DNA from: Pseudomonadota bacterium
GTDB lineage: Bacteria > Desulfobacterota > Anaeroferrophillalia > Anaeroferrophillales > Tharpellaceae
Assembly (NCBI GenBank): GCA_030641485.1
Contig: DAOWHJ010000074.1
Coordinates: 1 to 12,520, forward strand
Direction: 5' to 3'
Length of the DNA stretch: 12,520 nucleotides
The notes under the pieces were generated by a model that searched no databases, was not told where the DNA came from, and saw only the letters and a list, made by a program, of their open reading frames with translations. Made by a program: the position numbers and the translations under genes. Shown piece after piece: positions 5,634 to 12,520 of this stretch (position 1 is the first letter of the stretch; the number at the start of each line of letters is the position of its first letter).

Positions 5634-6983
5634 TCATCTTATAACTTTAGCAAACAGATCAAATTCGTGAGCATCATAGATATCGGCATCAACTAAGGTG
5701 CCTGGGGCGATGTCACTATCAACCTCGGTAATGTAAGTCAGACCATCAATCTCAGGGGCCTGAAAGTCACACCTTCCTTGCAGCAGTAGGTCGCTTTCGA
5801 GACTGAGGCCTTCGATCAGCACTCTTTCACGACTACCAATCTTTGCCCGTAGGCGTTTTTCGGTTACCTGGCGTTGCGCATCAAGAACTGCCTGTAGACG
5901 CTCATCTTTAATCGTGTCCGGTACCTGGTGGGGAAACTTTGCCGCAGTACTTCCATCCTCGGGCCAGTAAGAAAAAGCTCCCAAATAATCGAAAAAACCC
6001 TCCTCGACAAACCCTAATAATCTGGCAAAATCGGTTTCACTCTCACCGGGGAAACCCACCATAACCGTAGAACGGAGGAAAATACCGGGAACCTTCGTTT
6101 TAAGGGCCTCTAAAGTCAAGCGAATATCTTTACTAGTATCACGTCGTCCCATCAATTTTAAAATAGGATCACTGATATGTTGAATCGGTATGTCTAGGTA
6201 ATTACAGAGCTGGTTCTCAGCTGCTATCAGTTCGATCAAATCATTGCTAATCCGATATGGGTAGGCATAAAGCAGCCGCAGACGTCCAAGATTTGAGATC
6301 TGAAGCAGTTCGGTCAAAAGGTTGCATAGAGTTGGTTGTTCTTTAAGGTCGCGACCATAAGCGGTGATATCCTGGGCGATGACATTGATCTCTCTAACCC
6401 CACCGGAGACCATCTTCTGAGCTTGAGAGATCAATGTTTCTATAGGGATGCTTTGTTGCTTCCCCTTGATCATCGGGATCATACAGTAGGAACAGCGATT
6501 GTCGCAACCTTCTGCGATTTTCAGATAACTAAAGGCTTGCGGTGGAGAAATTGTCTGCAAAAGTGGGTTGATTTCACTATAGTCCAAGTCGCATAATTGG
6601 TGTACCAAGTTGAACTTTTGCGGCTGCTTCCCGACAAAATTTTTAATAGCAGCCGGGATCTGGGCAAAACCATCGGCTCCAAATAGTAAATCGATCTCAG
6701 GTATCTCTTTGAGGATTCCACTGCCATATCTTTGCGGCAGACAACCACCTACAACCAAGGCCTGACAATAGGCACTCTTTTTATACTCAGCCAAGCTGAG
6801 AATGGTCTCAATTGCTTCCTCAACTGCGGGTTGGATGAAAGCGCAGGTGTTAACAATAATTACTTCAGCTTGATCCACTTCCGCGAGAAGTTCGAAGCCT
6901 GCCTCAATCAGTAGATGGACAAGCTTCTCAGCATCAACCTCATTTTTCGGGCACCCTAAATTGACAACCGCTACTTTTAACAT
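5634..6983 (-). CDS. rimO: Ribosomal protein S12 methylthiotransferase RimO
   Basis: RimO is a radical SAM enzyme with two 4Fe-4S clusters that adds a methylthio group to an aspartate of ribosomal protein S12. The N-terminal UPF0004 domain carries the three cluster cysteines C11, C47 and C81. The radical SAM motif CDNRCSYC holds C160, C164 and C167, and a TRAM-like domain fills roughly 380-449. NLGCPKNEVDAE at the start is the RimO form rather than that of the tRNA enzyme MiaB. The usual Arg-Ser-Arg after the radical SAM loop is replaced by Q-S-I (175-178 region), a mild deviation. The gene begins 13 bases after the ilvE stop, so the two are probably co-transcribed. No strong ribosome site is visible before the ATG. 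Confidence 0.95.
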   Translation of the reverse strand: MLKVAVVNLGCPKNEVDAEKLVHLLIEAGFELLAEVDQAEVIIVNTCAFIQPAVEEAIETILSLAEYKKSAYCQALVVGGCLPQRYGSGILKEIPEIDLLFGADGFAQIPAAIKNFVGKQPQKFNLVHQLCDLDYSEINPLLQTISPPQAFSYLKIAEGCDNRCSYCMIPMIKGKQQSIPIETLISQAQKMVSGGVREINVIAQDITAYGRDLKEQPTLCNLLTELLQISNLGRLRLLYAYPYRISNDLIELIAAENQLCNYLDIPIQHISDPILKLMGRRDTSKDIRLTLEALKTKVPGIFLRSTVMVGFPGESETDFARLLGFVEEGFFDYLGAFSYWPEDGSTAAKFPHQVPDTIKDERLQAVLDAQRQVTEKRLRAKIGSRERVLIEGLSLESDLLLQGRCDFQAPEIDGLTYITEVDSDIAPGTLVDADIYDAHEFDLFAKVIR

Positions 6984-6996
6984 TTGTCAATAATCT

Positions 6997-8070
6997 TTAA
7001 GGCACTTTAACGGTATCAATCCAATTGTAGATATCACTCTTAGTGCCATATTGAATCGCAGTAATCTCATCAAAAAGTTTTTGTGAAAGTTCTCCGACCT
7101 TGCCGTTGTTAATTATCGCATCACTATCCTTATAGTGGATTGAACCAACTGGCGAGATGACCGCCGCAGTGCCTGTACCAAACATCTCCTTAAGAGAGCC
7201 ATCTTTGCCGGCCTGCATAACTTCATCTATACTGATCTGTTTCTCTGCTACCGGGATGTTCCAACTCTTGAGCATTTTGATCGTTGAGTCACGGGTGATA
7301 CCCGGCAGAATGCTACCGTTTAATGGGGGAGTAATAACCTCATCGCCAATCTTGACCATGATATTCATAGTTCCGACCTCTTCAAGCCATTTTAATTCGT
7401 GGGCATCAAGCCACAATACCTGGGTGAAACCTTTCTTTTGCGCTTTTACTGCTGCCAGCAGGCTGGCAGCGTAGTTTCCAGGGGTTTTGATTTCGCCGAT
7501 GCCACCGCGTACGGCCCGTACGTATTCATCTTCGGCCATGATTTTAACCGGATTAAAACCTTCTGCATAGTAGGCACCAACCGGAGAAAGGATGATCATC
7601 AGTTTGTAGGTATGCGAAGGGCGAACCCCCAAGAACTGATCTGTTGCAAAGATAAAGGGCCGGATATATAGAGCGGTGCCGAGATCTGAAGGAACCCACT
7701 TATGGTCAACTTTAAGCAATTCTTTTAAACCCGCAAGAATTTCATCAACATCCAACTCTGGAATACAGACCCTTCTGGCTGACTTATTGAAACGCTGGAA
7801 ATGATCTTGAGCCCGAAAGAGATTGATGTTTCCATCTGTAGCTCGAAAAGCTTTCATACCCTCAAAGATTGCCTGGCCATAGTGAAGCGCCATCATTGAT
7901 GGATCGATTTGAATCGGTCCATAAGGCTCAACCCGGGCTCCATGCCAGCCTTTTTCAAGATTATAGTCCATAACCAACATGTGGTCGCTGAAATGAACCC
8001 CGAAACCAAGTTTGTCAGTTGCTGGGATAGGTTTACAGTTTTGGTTTAGTTTGATTTCAATATTTGCCAT
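6997..8070 (-). CDS. ilvE: Branched-chain amino acid aminotransferase
   Basis: This is a fold-type IV PLP enzyme that interconverts valine, leucine and isoleucine with their 2-oxo acids, using glutamate/2-oxoglutarate; it acts in the cytoplasm as the last step of branched-chain synthesis. The 357 residues and the sequence pattern match the longer (BCAT type II) subgroup. The PLP lysine is K195 in GEIKTPGNYAASL. WLDAHELKWLEEVGTMNIMV (225-244 region), NGSILPGITRDS and the phosphate-loop FGTGTAAVISPV are all present. It starts 20 bases after the cooT-like stop and is followed 13 bases later by rimO. GGGG at 8083-8086 is the best ribosome site. No leader peptide or attenuator is visible. Confidence 0.96.
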   Translation of the reverse strand: MANIEIKLNQNCKPIPATDKLGFGVHFSDHMLVMDYNLEKGWHGARVEPYGPIQIDPSMMALHYGQAIFEGMKAFRATDGNINLFRAQDHFQRFNKSARRVCIPELDVDEILAGLKELLKVDHKWVPSDLGTALYIRPFIFATDQFLGVRPSHTYKLMIILSPVGAYYAEGFNPVKIMAEDEYVRAVRGGIGEIKTPGNYAASLLAAVKAQKKGFTQVLWLDAHELKWLEEVGTMNIMVKIGDEVITPPLNGSILPGITRDSTIKMLKSWNIPVAEKQISIDEVMQAGKDGSLKEMFGTGTAAVISPVGSIHYKDSDAIINNGKVGELSQKLFDEITAIQYGTKSDIYNWIDTVKVP

Positions 8071-8090
8071 CTCTTTCGTTACCCCATTAT

Positions 8091-8291
8091 CTATTGGTTG
8101 GTTTCATTAAGAACTATTCTATGCTTTAAAAGGTCCATCTCTTTTACGGTTGCTTGAACGGTCAAACGATCGCCGAACAAGCTCACTAATTCGACTCCAC
8201 CATCTGTAAGTGGAGTGATAAGCGAAACATCCTCCATAAGCAGCTTTTCAGCGCCTGAGTTATCCAGCAGATAAGCATTAGATTGACACAT
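8091..8291 (-). CDS. CooT-family small nickel-binding protein
   Basis: The 66-residue protein starts MCQSNAYLL and contains the family pattern M-E-D-V, a central glycine/L-F-G-D turn, and V-K-E-M-D-L-L-x-H-x-I-x-L. CooT-family proteins are small beta-rich dimers; in the characterised Rhodospirillum rubrum member the second-residue cysteine binds nickel and the protein helps carbon monoxide dehydrogenase maturation. Cys2 is present here. There is no CO dehydrogenase or nickel gene nearby, so the partner is unknown and I withhold the cooT symbol. A good GGAG ribosome site lies eight bases before the ATG (8303-8300). It is the first gene of the cooT-ilvE-rimO run, 20 bases before ilvE. Confidence 0.8.
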   Translation of the reverse strand: MCQSNAYLLDNSGAEKLLMEDVSLITPLTDGGVELVSLFGDRLTVQATVKEMDLLKHRIVLNETNQ

Positions 8292-8389
8292 GATTTTGAC
8301 TCCGTCGCTACTTCCACGCTATTAATTTAAGTTCATTACAAGATCCAGTTGTTTTCTTTAGCACAAGGAGTTATATTAGTGCAAGTCTT

Positions 8390-8539
8390 GATGGCGTCGT
8401 GAAAATTTCGATCTACTGCGCTGTCGTGGTTTTTCATGCACTCGACATACTGAATGTATGGTCTCGCGTCTGAAAAACCACGACATCTTGTATATCGAAA
8501 TTATTACTTAGCCATCCCGTGATTTTTTACGAAGACATC
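8390..8539. repeat. Dispersed palindromic repeat, copy C (full form)
   Basis: This 150-base copy is the most complete. The ends GATGGCGTCGT (8390-8400) and ACGAAGACATC (8529-8539) pair at 9 of 11 positions. Inside, AATTTCGAT (8404-8412) pairs perfectly with 8494-8502, and a 15-bp perfect stem joins 8422-8436 to 8471-8485 around the conserved loop (CACTCGACAT..ATGTATGGTCTCGC). The right 50 bases match the left end of copy B in reverse. It fills the middle of the 351-base divergent spacer between the cooT-like gene and lysC. The parts on either side (8292-8389 and 8540-8642) hold only promoter and leader sequence; no clear minus-strand promoter is visible. Confidence 0.88.
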
Positions 8540-8554
8540 AGTCTTGTGAAGTTG

Positions 8555-8583
8555 TTGACACTGATCCAATAATCAAATAGATA
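8555..8583 (+). promoter_or_regulatory. Candidate sigma-70 promoter of the lysC operon
   Basis: A consensus TTGACA (8555-8560) is followed after 17 bases by TAGATA (8578-8583), a weak -10. It lies just outside the right end of repeat C and would give a leader of about 50 bases before lysC. No lysine riboswitch-like structure fits in this short leader. Confidence 0.45.
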
Positions 8584-8642
8584 ACGTTGCCGATTGGTAT
8601 TTAATTAAATTACCCCTGAAATCAAAAAAAACGGTTTTTATT

Positions 8643-9875
8643 ATGGCTTTAGTTGTTCAAAAATATGGTGGAACCTCAGTTGGTTCCATTGAGCGCATTA
8701 AAAGTGTTGCCCGCAGGGTCGTTGCAACCAAGAACCAGGGCAATCAGGTTGTGGTTGTGTTGTCGGCTATGTCAGGTGAGACTGACCGTTTGATTGGTCT
8801 CGCAAATGAGATTAATGCCGAACACAGTCCCCGTGAACACGACGTTTTGGTTGCATCTGGTGAGCAGGTTTCGATATCCTTACTAGCCATGGCAGTTGAA
8901 AGTTTAGGTGAAAAAGCAATCTCATTTTTAGGCTCCCAGGTTACTATTAAAACTGACAGTGACCACAGTCGGGCCCGGATCAAGGATATTGATGGAAGTC
9001 GGATGCAAGATGCATTAGCAGCAGGTTTTATTGTTGTCGTCGCCGGTTTTCAGGGGGTCGATGCTGAAGGCGATATTACGACTTTGGGTCGTGGTGGTTC
9101 AGATACCAGTGCCGTGGCTGTGGCCACGGCTTTAAGTGCAGATGTCTGTGAAATCTATACTGATGTCGATGGGGTCTATACGACTGACCCCAATATCTGT
9201 AGTGAGGCGCGCAAGCTTGATAAGATATCCTATGACGAAATGCTTGAGTTGGCGAGTCTTGGGGCCAAGGTTCTGCAGAACCGCTCAGTTGAGTTTGCCC
9301 AGAAGTATGGGATCCCTATTCATGTTCGTTCGAGTTTTTCGGATACTGAAGGAACTATTGTCTGTAAGGAGGATGAGAGTATGGAAAAGGCCATCGTTTC
9401 CGGTGTTGCTTATAACAAAAATGAGGCTAAAGTTACAATTTGCGGGATTCCTGATCGGCCCGGGATTGCAGCGGCAATATTTTCCGCTATTGCCAAAGAG
9501 GGGATAGTTGTGGATATGATAATCCAGAACACCTCGGCGGAGGGGCTGACTGATTTGACTTTTACGGTTCCGAAACTTGATTATGATCACGCCCTTTCAG
9601 CTCTTGAGAAGATTAACCAGGAGATTGGTGCCCGTGAAATTAATGGTGATAAAAATATTGCCAAGGTTTCAATTGTTGGTATCGGCATGCGGACCCATGC
9701 CAGTGTTGCCGCGCGGATGTTTACAGTTTTGTCGCAGGAGAATATCAATATTATGATGATCAGTACCTCGGAGATCAAGGTCTCCTGTGTGGTCGCTGAA
9801 AAATATACAGAATTGGCTGTACGAGTTCTGCACCAGGAGTTTGATTTGGCTAAAGTGACTACCAACGAAAGTTGA
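8643..9875 (+). CDS. lysC: Aspartate kinase
   Basis: Aspartate kinase phosphorylates L-aspartate with ATP, the entry step to lysine/diaminopimelate, methionine and threonine. The 410 residues are the usual length for a monofunctional enzyme. The N-terminal kinase domain shows KYGGTSVGS (7-15), ASGEQ (71-75), TLGRGGSDTSA (147-157) and TDVDGVYTTDP (173-183). Two C-terminal ACT domains (about 265-335 and 344-405) make it a likely target of feedback inhibition by end products, commonly lysine and/or threonine. No fused homoserine dehydrogenase is present. The start is fixed by the conserved N-terminus, yet no good ribosome site precedes it: the ATG follows an A8 run and ACGGTTTTTATT. cimA follows within 50 bases, so both are likely in one operon. 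Confidence 0.97.
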   Translation: MALVVQKYGGTSVGSIERIKSVARRVVATKNQGNQVVVVLSAMSGETDRLIGLANEINAEHSPREHDVLVASGEQVSISLLAMAVESLGEKAISFLGSQVTIKTDSDHSRARIKDIDGSRMQDALAAGFIVVVAGFQGVDAEGDITTLGRGGSDTSAVAVATALSADVCEIYTDVDGVYTTDPNICSEARKLDKISYDEMLELASLGAKVLQNRSVEFAQKYGIPIHVRSSFSDTEGTIVCKEDESMEKAIVSGVAYNKNEAKVTICGIPDRPGIAAAIFSAIAKEGIVVDMIIQNTSAEGLTDLTFTVPKLDYDHALSALEKINQEIGAREINGDKNIAKVSIVGIGMRTHASVAARMFTVLSQENINIMMISTSEIKVSCVVAEKYTELAVRVLHQEFDLAKVTTNES

Positions 9876-9923
9876 TAACGTTGCCTTAATTGTTCTGGGT
9901 TGATTGAACTGAAGAAGGATAAT

Positions 9924-11510
9924 ATGGTAAAAATTTACGATACTACATTGCGGGATGGGACTCAGGCAGAAGATATATCTTTGTTGGCTGATGATAAAGT
10001 TCGGATAGCTAAGCGTCTGGATGATTTTGGAGTCCATTACATTGAGGGTGGTTGGCCGGGTTCTAACCCTAAAGATTTTAGTTTCTTTAACAAAATCAAA
10101 AATATTAATTTCAAATCAGCTAAAATTACCGCTTTTGGTAGTACGAGAAAACTTGAGAATCGAGCTGACCAGGATCAAAATCTGAAAGCGATTGTCGAAT
10201 CCGGGGTTCAGGTGGCAACCATTTTTGGCAAATCGTGGGATTTTCATGTTCGTAACGCCCTGCACATAACCCTACCAGAAAACCTTATGCTTATTGAAGA
10301 TTCGCTCGCCTTTTTGAACCAAAAAATGGCAGAGGTCTTTTATGATGCAGAGCACTTTTTTGATGGGTTTAAGAACAACCGGGAGTATGCCTTAGCCACC
10401 CTAGAAGCGGCCAGACAGGGTGGGGCAGGGTGTTTGATACTTTGTGATACCAGTGGTGGTACCCTGCCGCACGAGTTGACTGCAATTATTGATAGCGTAC
10501 GGCAGAAGCTCGGTGATAAGGTGGAGTTAGGTATTCACGTTCATAACGACTCTGAAACGGCTGTCGCGAGTACGCTTTTAGCTGTCCGTCATGGTATAAC
10601 GCAGGTTCAGGGAACCATCAATGGTTTTGGTGAGCGCTGTGGCAATGCCAACCTGATTTCAATTATTCCCTGTTTGCAGGCTAAGATGGGATATAATGTC
10701 ATCCCTCCTGAAAACCTAAAAAACCTCGCATCATTATCGCGTTTTGTCGATGAAATTGCTAATAAGCGACACAGTCGTCATCAGCCTTTTGTTGGGCGCA
10801 GTGCCTTTGCCCATAAAGGCGGAATTCATGTCAGTGCGGTGCAAAAAGATCCCTCAACCTACGAACATATTGAACCAGAATCGGTTGGCAATCAAAGGCG
10901 GGTTCTGGTCTCCGATCTCTCGGGGCGGAGCAATATTATTTACAAAGCCAAAGAGTACGATATCGATTTAGGCTCAAAAGAGGAGACCGAAGAGGTCTTA
11001 AAGAAGATCAAAGACCTTGAGGAGAAGGGTTTTCAGTTTGAAGGTGCAGAAGCCTCTTTCGAACTTCTGGTAAAAAAAACAACCGGCTGTTACCGACCGA
11101 TTTTTTCCTTTAAAGGTTTTCGGGTTATGGTCAACAAGTTCAGGCACGATCGCCCACCTCTAACCGAAGCAACTGTCATGATTGAGGTTGGCGGTGAAAT
11201 CGAGCATACCGCCTCAGTTGGTGAGGGGCCAGTTGATGCTCTCAATAAAGCACTGCGGAAAGCCTTGGAGAAATTTTATCCTGACTTAAAGAGCGTTAAA
11301 CTTGAAGACTACAAGGTCAGAATTCTCTCTTCGGATAAGGGTACGAGCTCGGTTACTCGGGTTCTGATTGAATCAAAAGATGACCAGGGGAACAAATGGG
11401 GTACCGTCGGGGTTTCAACAAATATCATTGAGGCCAGCTGGCAGGCTTTGATTGATGGAATTGAGTATAAATACATGCGCAAAGGGGGCATGGGATGCGA
11501 CCCGAAGTAG
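9924..11510 (+). CDS. cimA: (R)-citramalate synthase
   Basis: CimA condenses pyruvate with acetyl-CoA to citramalate, which is converted to 2-oxobutyrate for isoleucine without threonine. The DRE-TIM (HMGL-like) barrel begins YDTTLRDGTQ (5-14) with the catalytic Arg-Asp. It continues with EGGWPGSNPKD (41-51), the metal-binding HVHND (205-209) and GTINGFGERCGNAN (230-243). The C-terminal part (about 385-520) is a LeuA-type regulatory domain, the usual site of isoleucine feedback. The total of about 528 residues and the EGGWPGSNPKD form fit the long citramalate synthase type better than 2-isopropylmalate or homocitrate synthase. I chose ATG 9924 because GAAGAAGGA (9911-9919) lies just upstream; a TTG at 9900 would add eight residues. 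The end overlaps mogA by 16 bases. Confidence 0.93.
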   Translation: MVKIYDTTLRDGTQAEDISLLADDKVRIAKRLDDFGVHYIEGGWPGSNPKDFSFFNKIKNINFKSAKITAFGSTRKLENRADQDQNLKAIVESGVQVATIFGKSWDFHVRNALHITLPENLMLIEDSLAFLNQKMAEVFYDAEHFFDGFKNNREYALATLEAARQGGAGCLILCDTSGGTLPHELTAIIDSVRQKLGDKVELGIHVHNDSETAVASTLLAVRHGITQVQGTINGFGERCGNANLISIIPCLQAKMGYNVIPPENLKNLASLSRFVDEIANKRHSRHQPFVGRSAFAHKGGIHVSAVQKDPSTYEHIEPESVGNQRRVLVSDLSGRSNIIYKAKEYDIDLGSKEETEEVLKKIKDLEEKGFQFEGAEASFELLVKKTTGCYRPIFSFKGFRVMVNKFRHDRPPLTEATVMIEVGGEIEHTASVGEGPVDALNKALRKALEKFYPDLKSVKLEDYKVRILSSDKGTSSVTRVLIESKDDQGNKWGTVGVSTNIIEASWQALIDGIEYKYMRKGGMGCDPK

Positions 11511-12004
11511 AGAAATTTAAAACCGCTATCTTAACCATCAGTGATCGTGGGGCCCGAGGTGAACGTCAGGATTTGAGTGGGCCGGCCCTGAAAAAAAGGT
11601 TGGGTGAGGATGACAGGTTCGCGGTAATTGTGGAAAAAATTGTTAGCGATGAACCGTCTGAAATTGAAGATGCTTTAGTGGTTTGGAGTGACCAAAAGGT
11701 TGTTGATTTGATTTTGACAACTGGTGGTACTGGGTTTTCACCTCGGGACTTGGCTCCAGAGGCAACCGCGGCCGTGATTGAACGTGCGGCCCCAGGGTTT
11801 GCCGAAGCTATGCGAGCTGAAAGTCTGAAAATAACTCCTCACGCCATGATCTCAAGGGCAATTTCAGGGATTCGTAAATTAACCTTGATTATTAATTTCC
11901 CCGGGAGTCCGAAAGCGGCTTGTGAATGTCTCGAAATCATAATGCCAGCCCTGCCTCATGCTCTGCAAAAACTCGCCGGAGACCCATCTGACTGTGGGTC
12001 ATGA
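11495..12004 (+). CDS. mogA: Molybdopterin adenylyltransferase (MogA/MoaB family)
   Basis: This family adenylates molybdopterin before molybdate insertion, a late step of molybdenum cofactor synthesis in the cytoplasm. Visible motifs are ISDRG (15-19) followed by RGERQDLSGP, the substrate-binding TTGGTGFSPRDLAPEAT (75-91), the MRAESLKITPHAMISRA helix (106-122) and NFPGSPKA (134-141). At 169 residues it is the normal single-domain size. MogA and MoaB differ little by eye; the SDRG and GTGFSPRDLAPE pattern supports a MogA-type enzyme. The ATG lies inside the end of cimA (16-base overlap) with an AAAGGGGG ribosome site at 11481-11488. Its stop overlaps the rimI ATG, so it is coupled on both sides. 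No other molybdenum genes are in the window. Confidence 0.9.
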   Translation: MRPEVEKFKTAILTISDRGARGERQDLSGPALKKRLGEDDRFAVIVEKIVSDEPSEIEDALVVWSDQKVVDLILTTGGTGFSPRDLAPEATAAVIERAAPGFAEAMRAESLKITPHAMISRAISGIRKLTLIINFPGSPKAACECLEIIMPALPHALQKLAGDPSDCGS

Positions 12005-12486
12005 TGGGGGTGCAGCCTTTCATTGCCATAGCTCCAGAAGGTTACCTGTGTTCCCGCATCCTTGACTTGGAAAAACTGGTGGAGATTGTTGAACTGGAGC
12101 GGGCTGCATTTGCCAACCCATGGAGTCAAGTGAGCCTCTCTACGGAAATTATTAATCCCCTGAACTTAACCTCAGTTATCAGGTCAAAATCTACTCCAGA
12201 AATTCTTGGTTACAGCCTGATTCGAATCATTCCTCCGGAGGCAGAACTCTTAAGAATTGCGGTTAAACCCTATGCCCAAGGTGTCGGTGTTGGGGCAATG
12301 CTGTTGGGTGAAAGCTTGAAAAAGTTGCTTGATTTTCAGCTTAATCAGGTCTTTCTTGAGGTTTCTGAAAAAAATTCGTTAGCCATTGCACTCTACAAAA
12401 AGGCTGGCTTCTCAGTTGAGAACAGGCGTCCCAGTTATTACGATAACGGTACTACCGGGGCTATTATTATGGTTCTGGATGTGTAA
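12001..12486 (+). CDS. rimI: Ribosomal protein S18-alanine N-acetyltransferase RimI
   Basis: RimI is a GNAT enzyme that acetylates the N-terminal alanine of ribosomal protein S18 with acetyl-CoA. The 161-residue protein shows the NPWS motif (39-42), the acetyl-CoA loop in LLRIAVKPYAQGVGVGAMLL (83-102, Q-x-x-G-x-G type), FLEV with the expected glutamate (118-121), N125 and LYKKAGF (131-137), and a YY pair (147-148), all in RimI order. The usual Arg after LEV is Ser here. The first ATG (12001) overlaps the mogA stop; a second ATG directly follows at 12004 and either could be used. No terminator is visible in the 34 bases that remain, so the operon may continue beyond the window. Confidence 0.87.
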   Translation: MMGVQPFIAIAPEGYLCSRILDLEKLVEIVELERAAFANPWSQVSLSTEIINPLNLTSVIRSKSTPEILGYSLIRIIPPEAELLRIAVKPYAQGVGVGAMLLGESLKKLLDFQLNQVFLEVSEKNSLAIALYKKAGFSVENRRPSYYDNGTTGAIIMVLDV

Positions 12487-12520
12487 CTTCCAAGTAAAGG
12501 TTTTTAGCCACAGACCCACA

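Noticed and set aside
8071..8390. Leader peptide, T-box or riboswitch before cooT-ilvE or lysC
   Set aside because: No run of Ile, Val, Leu or Lys codons, no T-box sequence and no multi-helix aptamer pattern seen; the space is mostly repeat C.
2305..8539. Repeats considered as CRISPR or insertion sequences
   Set aside because: Copies are kilobases apart without regular spacers, and none encodes a transposase.
1..12520. Defence, secretion-effector or biosynthetic island
   Set aside because: Every recognised gene is a housekeeping or common accessory gene with similar base composition; there are no nuclease, toxin-antitoxin, integrase or large modular enzyme genes.

Overview
The window is an ordinary chromosomal stretch from a Gram-negative bacterium, most likely a Desulfobacterota (former Deltaproteobacteria) lineage. 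That placement is an inference from gene content: a lysC-cimA pair with the long citramalate synthase type, an orphan CooT-like nickel protein, a TatB/TatC pair, and a zinc-ribbon protein with a long acidic tail. There is no rRNA, tRNA, phage, transposase or CRISPR array.

Left part (1-3700, mostly + strand). The window opens in the last codons of a 4Fe-4S ferredoxin-type protein, followed by a perfect 27-bp inverted repeat acting as a two-way terminator. A possible 49-residue gene lies on the minus strand facing that terminator. Next come tatB and tatC (4-bp overlap) and a YrdC/YciO-family gene with altered active-site motifs. After a 358-bp gap holding repeat copy A comes a membrane-anchored SPFH/prohibitin-like protein with its own terminator.

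Middle part (3700-8291, minus strand). Reading in the direction of transcription the order is cooT-like, ilvE, rimO, rsmE, then a zinc-ribbon acidic protein. cooT-ilvE-rimO are tightly spaced (20 and 13 bp) and probably co-transcribed. rsmE follows after 125 bp. The zinc-ribbon gene has its own leader, which contains a long imperfect hairpin, and is convergent with the SPFH gene.

Right part (8555-12486, + strand). lysC, cimA, mogA and rimI run as one likely operon; cimA/mogA and mogA/rimI overlap. LysC feeds the aspartate family. CimA opens the threonine-independent route to isoleucine, and IlvE, transcribed divergently, performs the last step of branched-chain amino acid synthesis, so the 351-bp divergent spacer separates two amino-acid gene sets. 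mogA (molybdenum cofactor) and rimI, rimO and rsmE (ribosome modification) are housekeeping passengers.

The least explained feature is a family of three dispersed, palindromic, modular repeats (about 2305-2437, 3713-3821, 8390-8539), plus a possible solo end at 4759-4770. They share terminal modules and, in two copies, a covarying core hairpin. Repeat ends supply the stop codon of the zinc-ribbon gene and perhaps that of rsmE. No new multi-gene system is evident.
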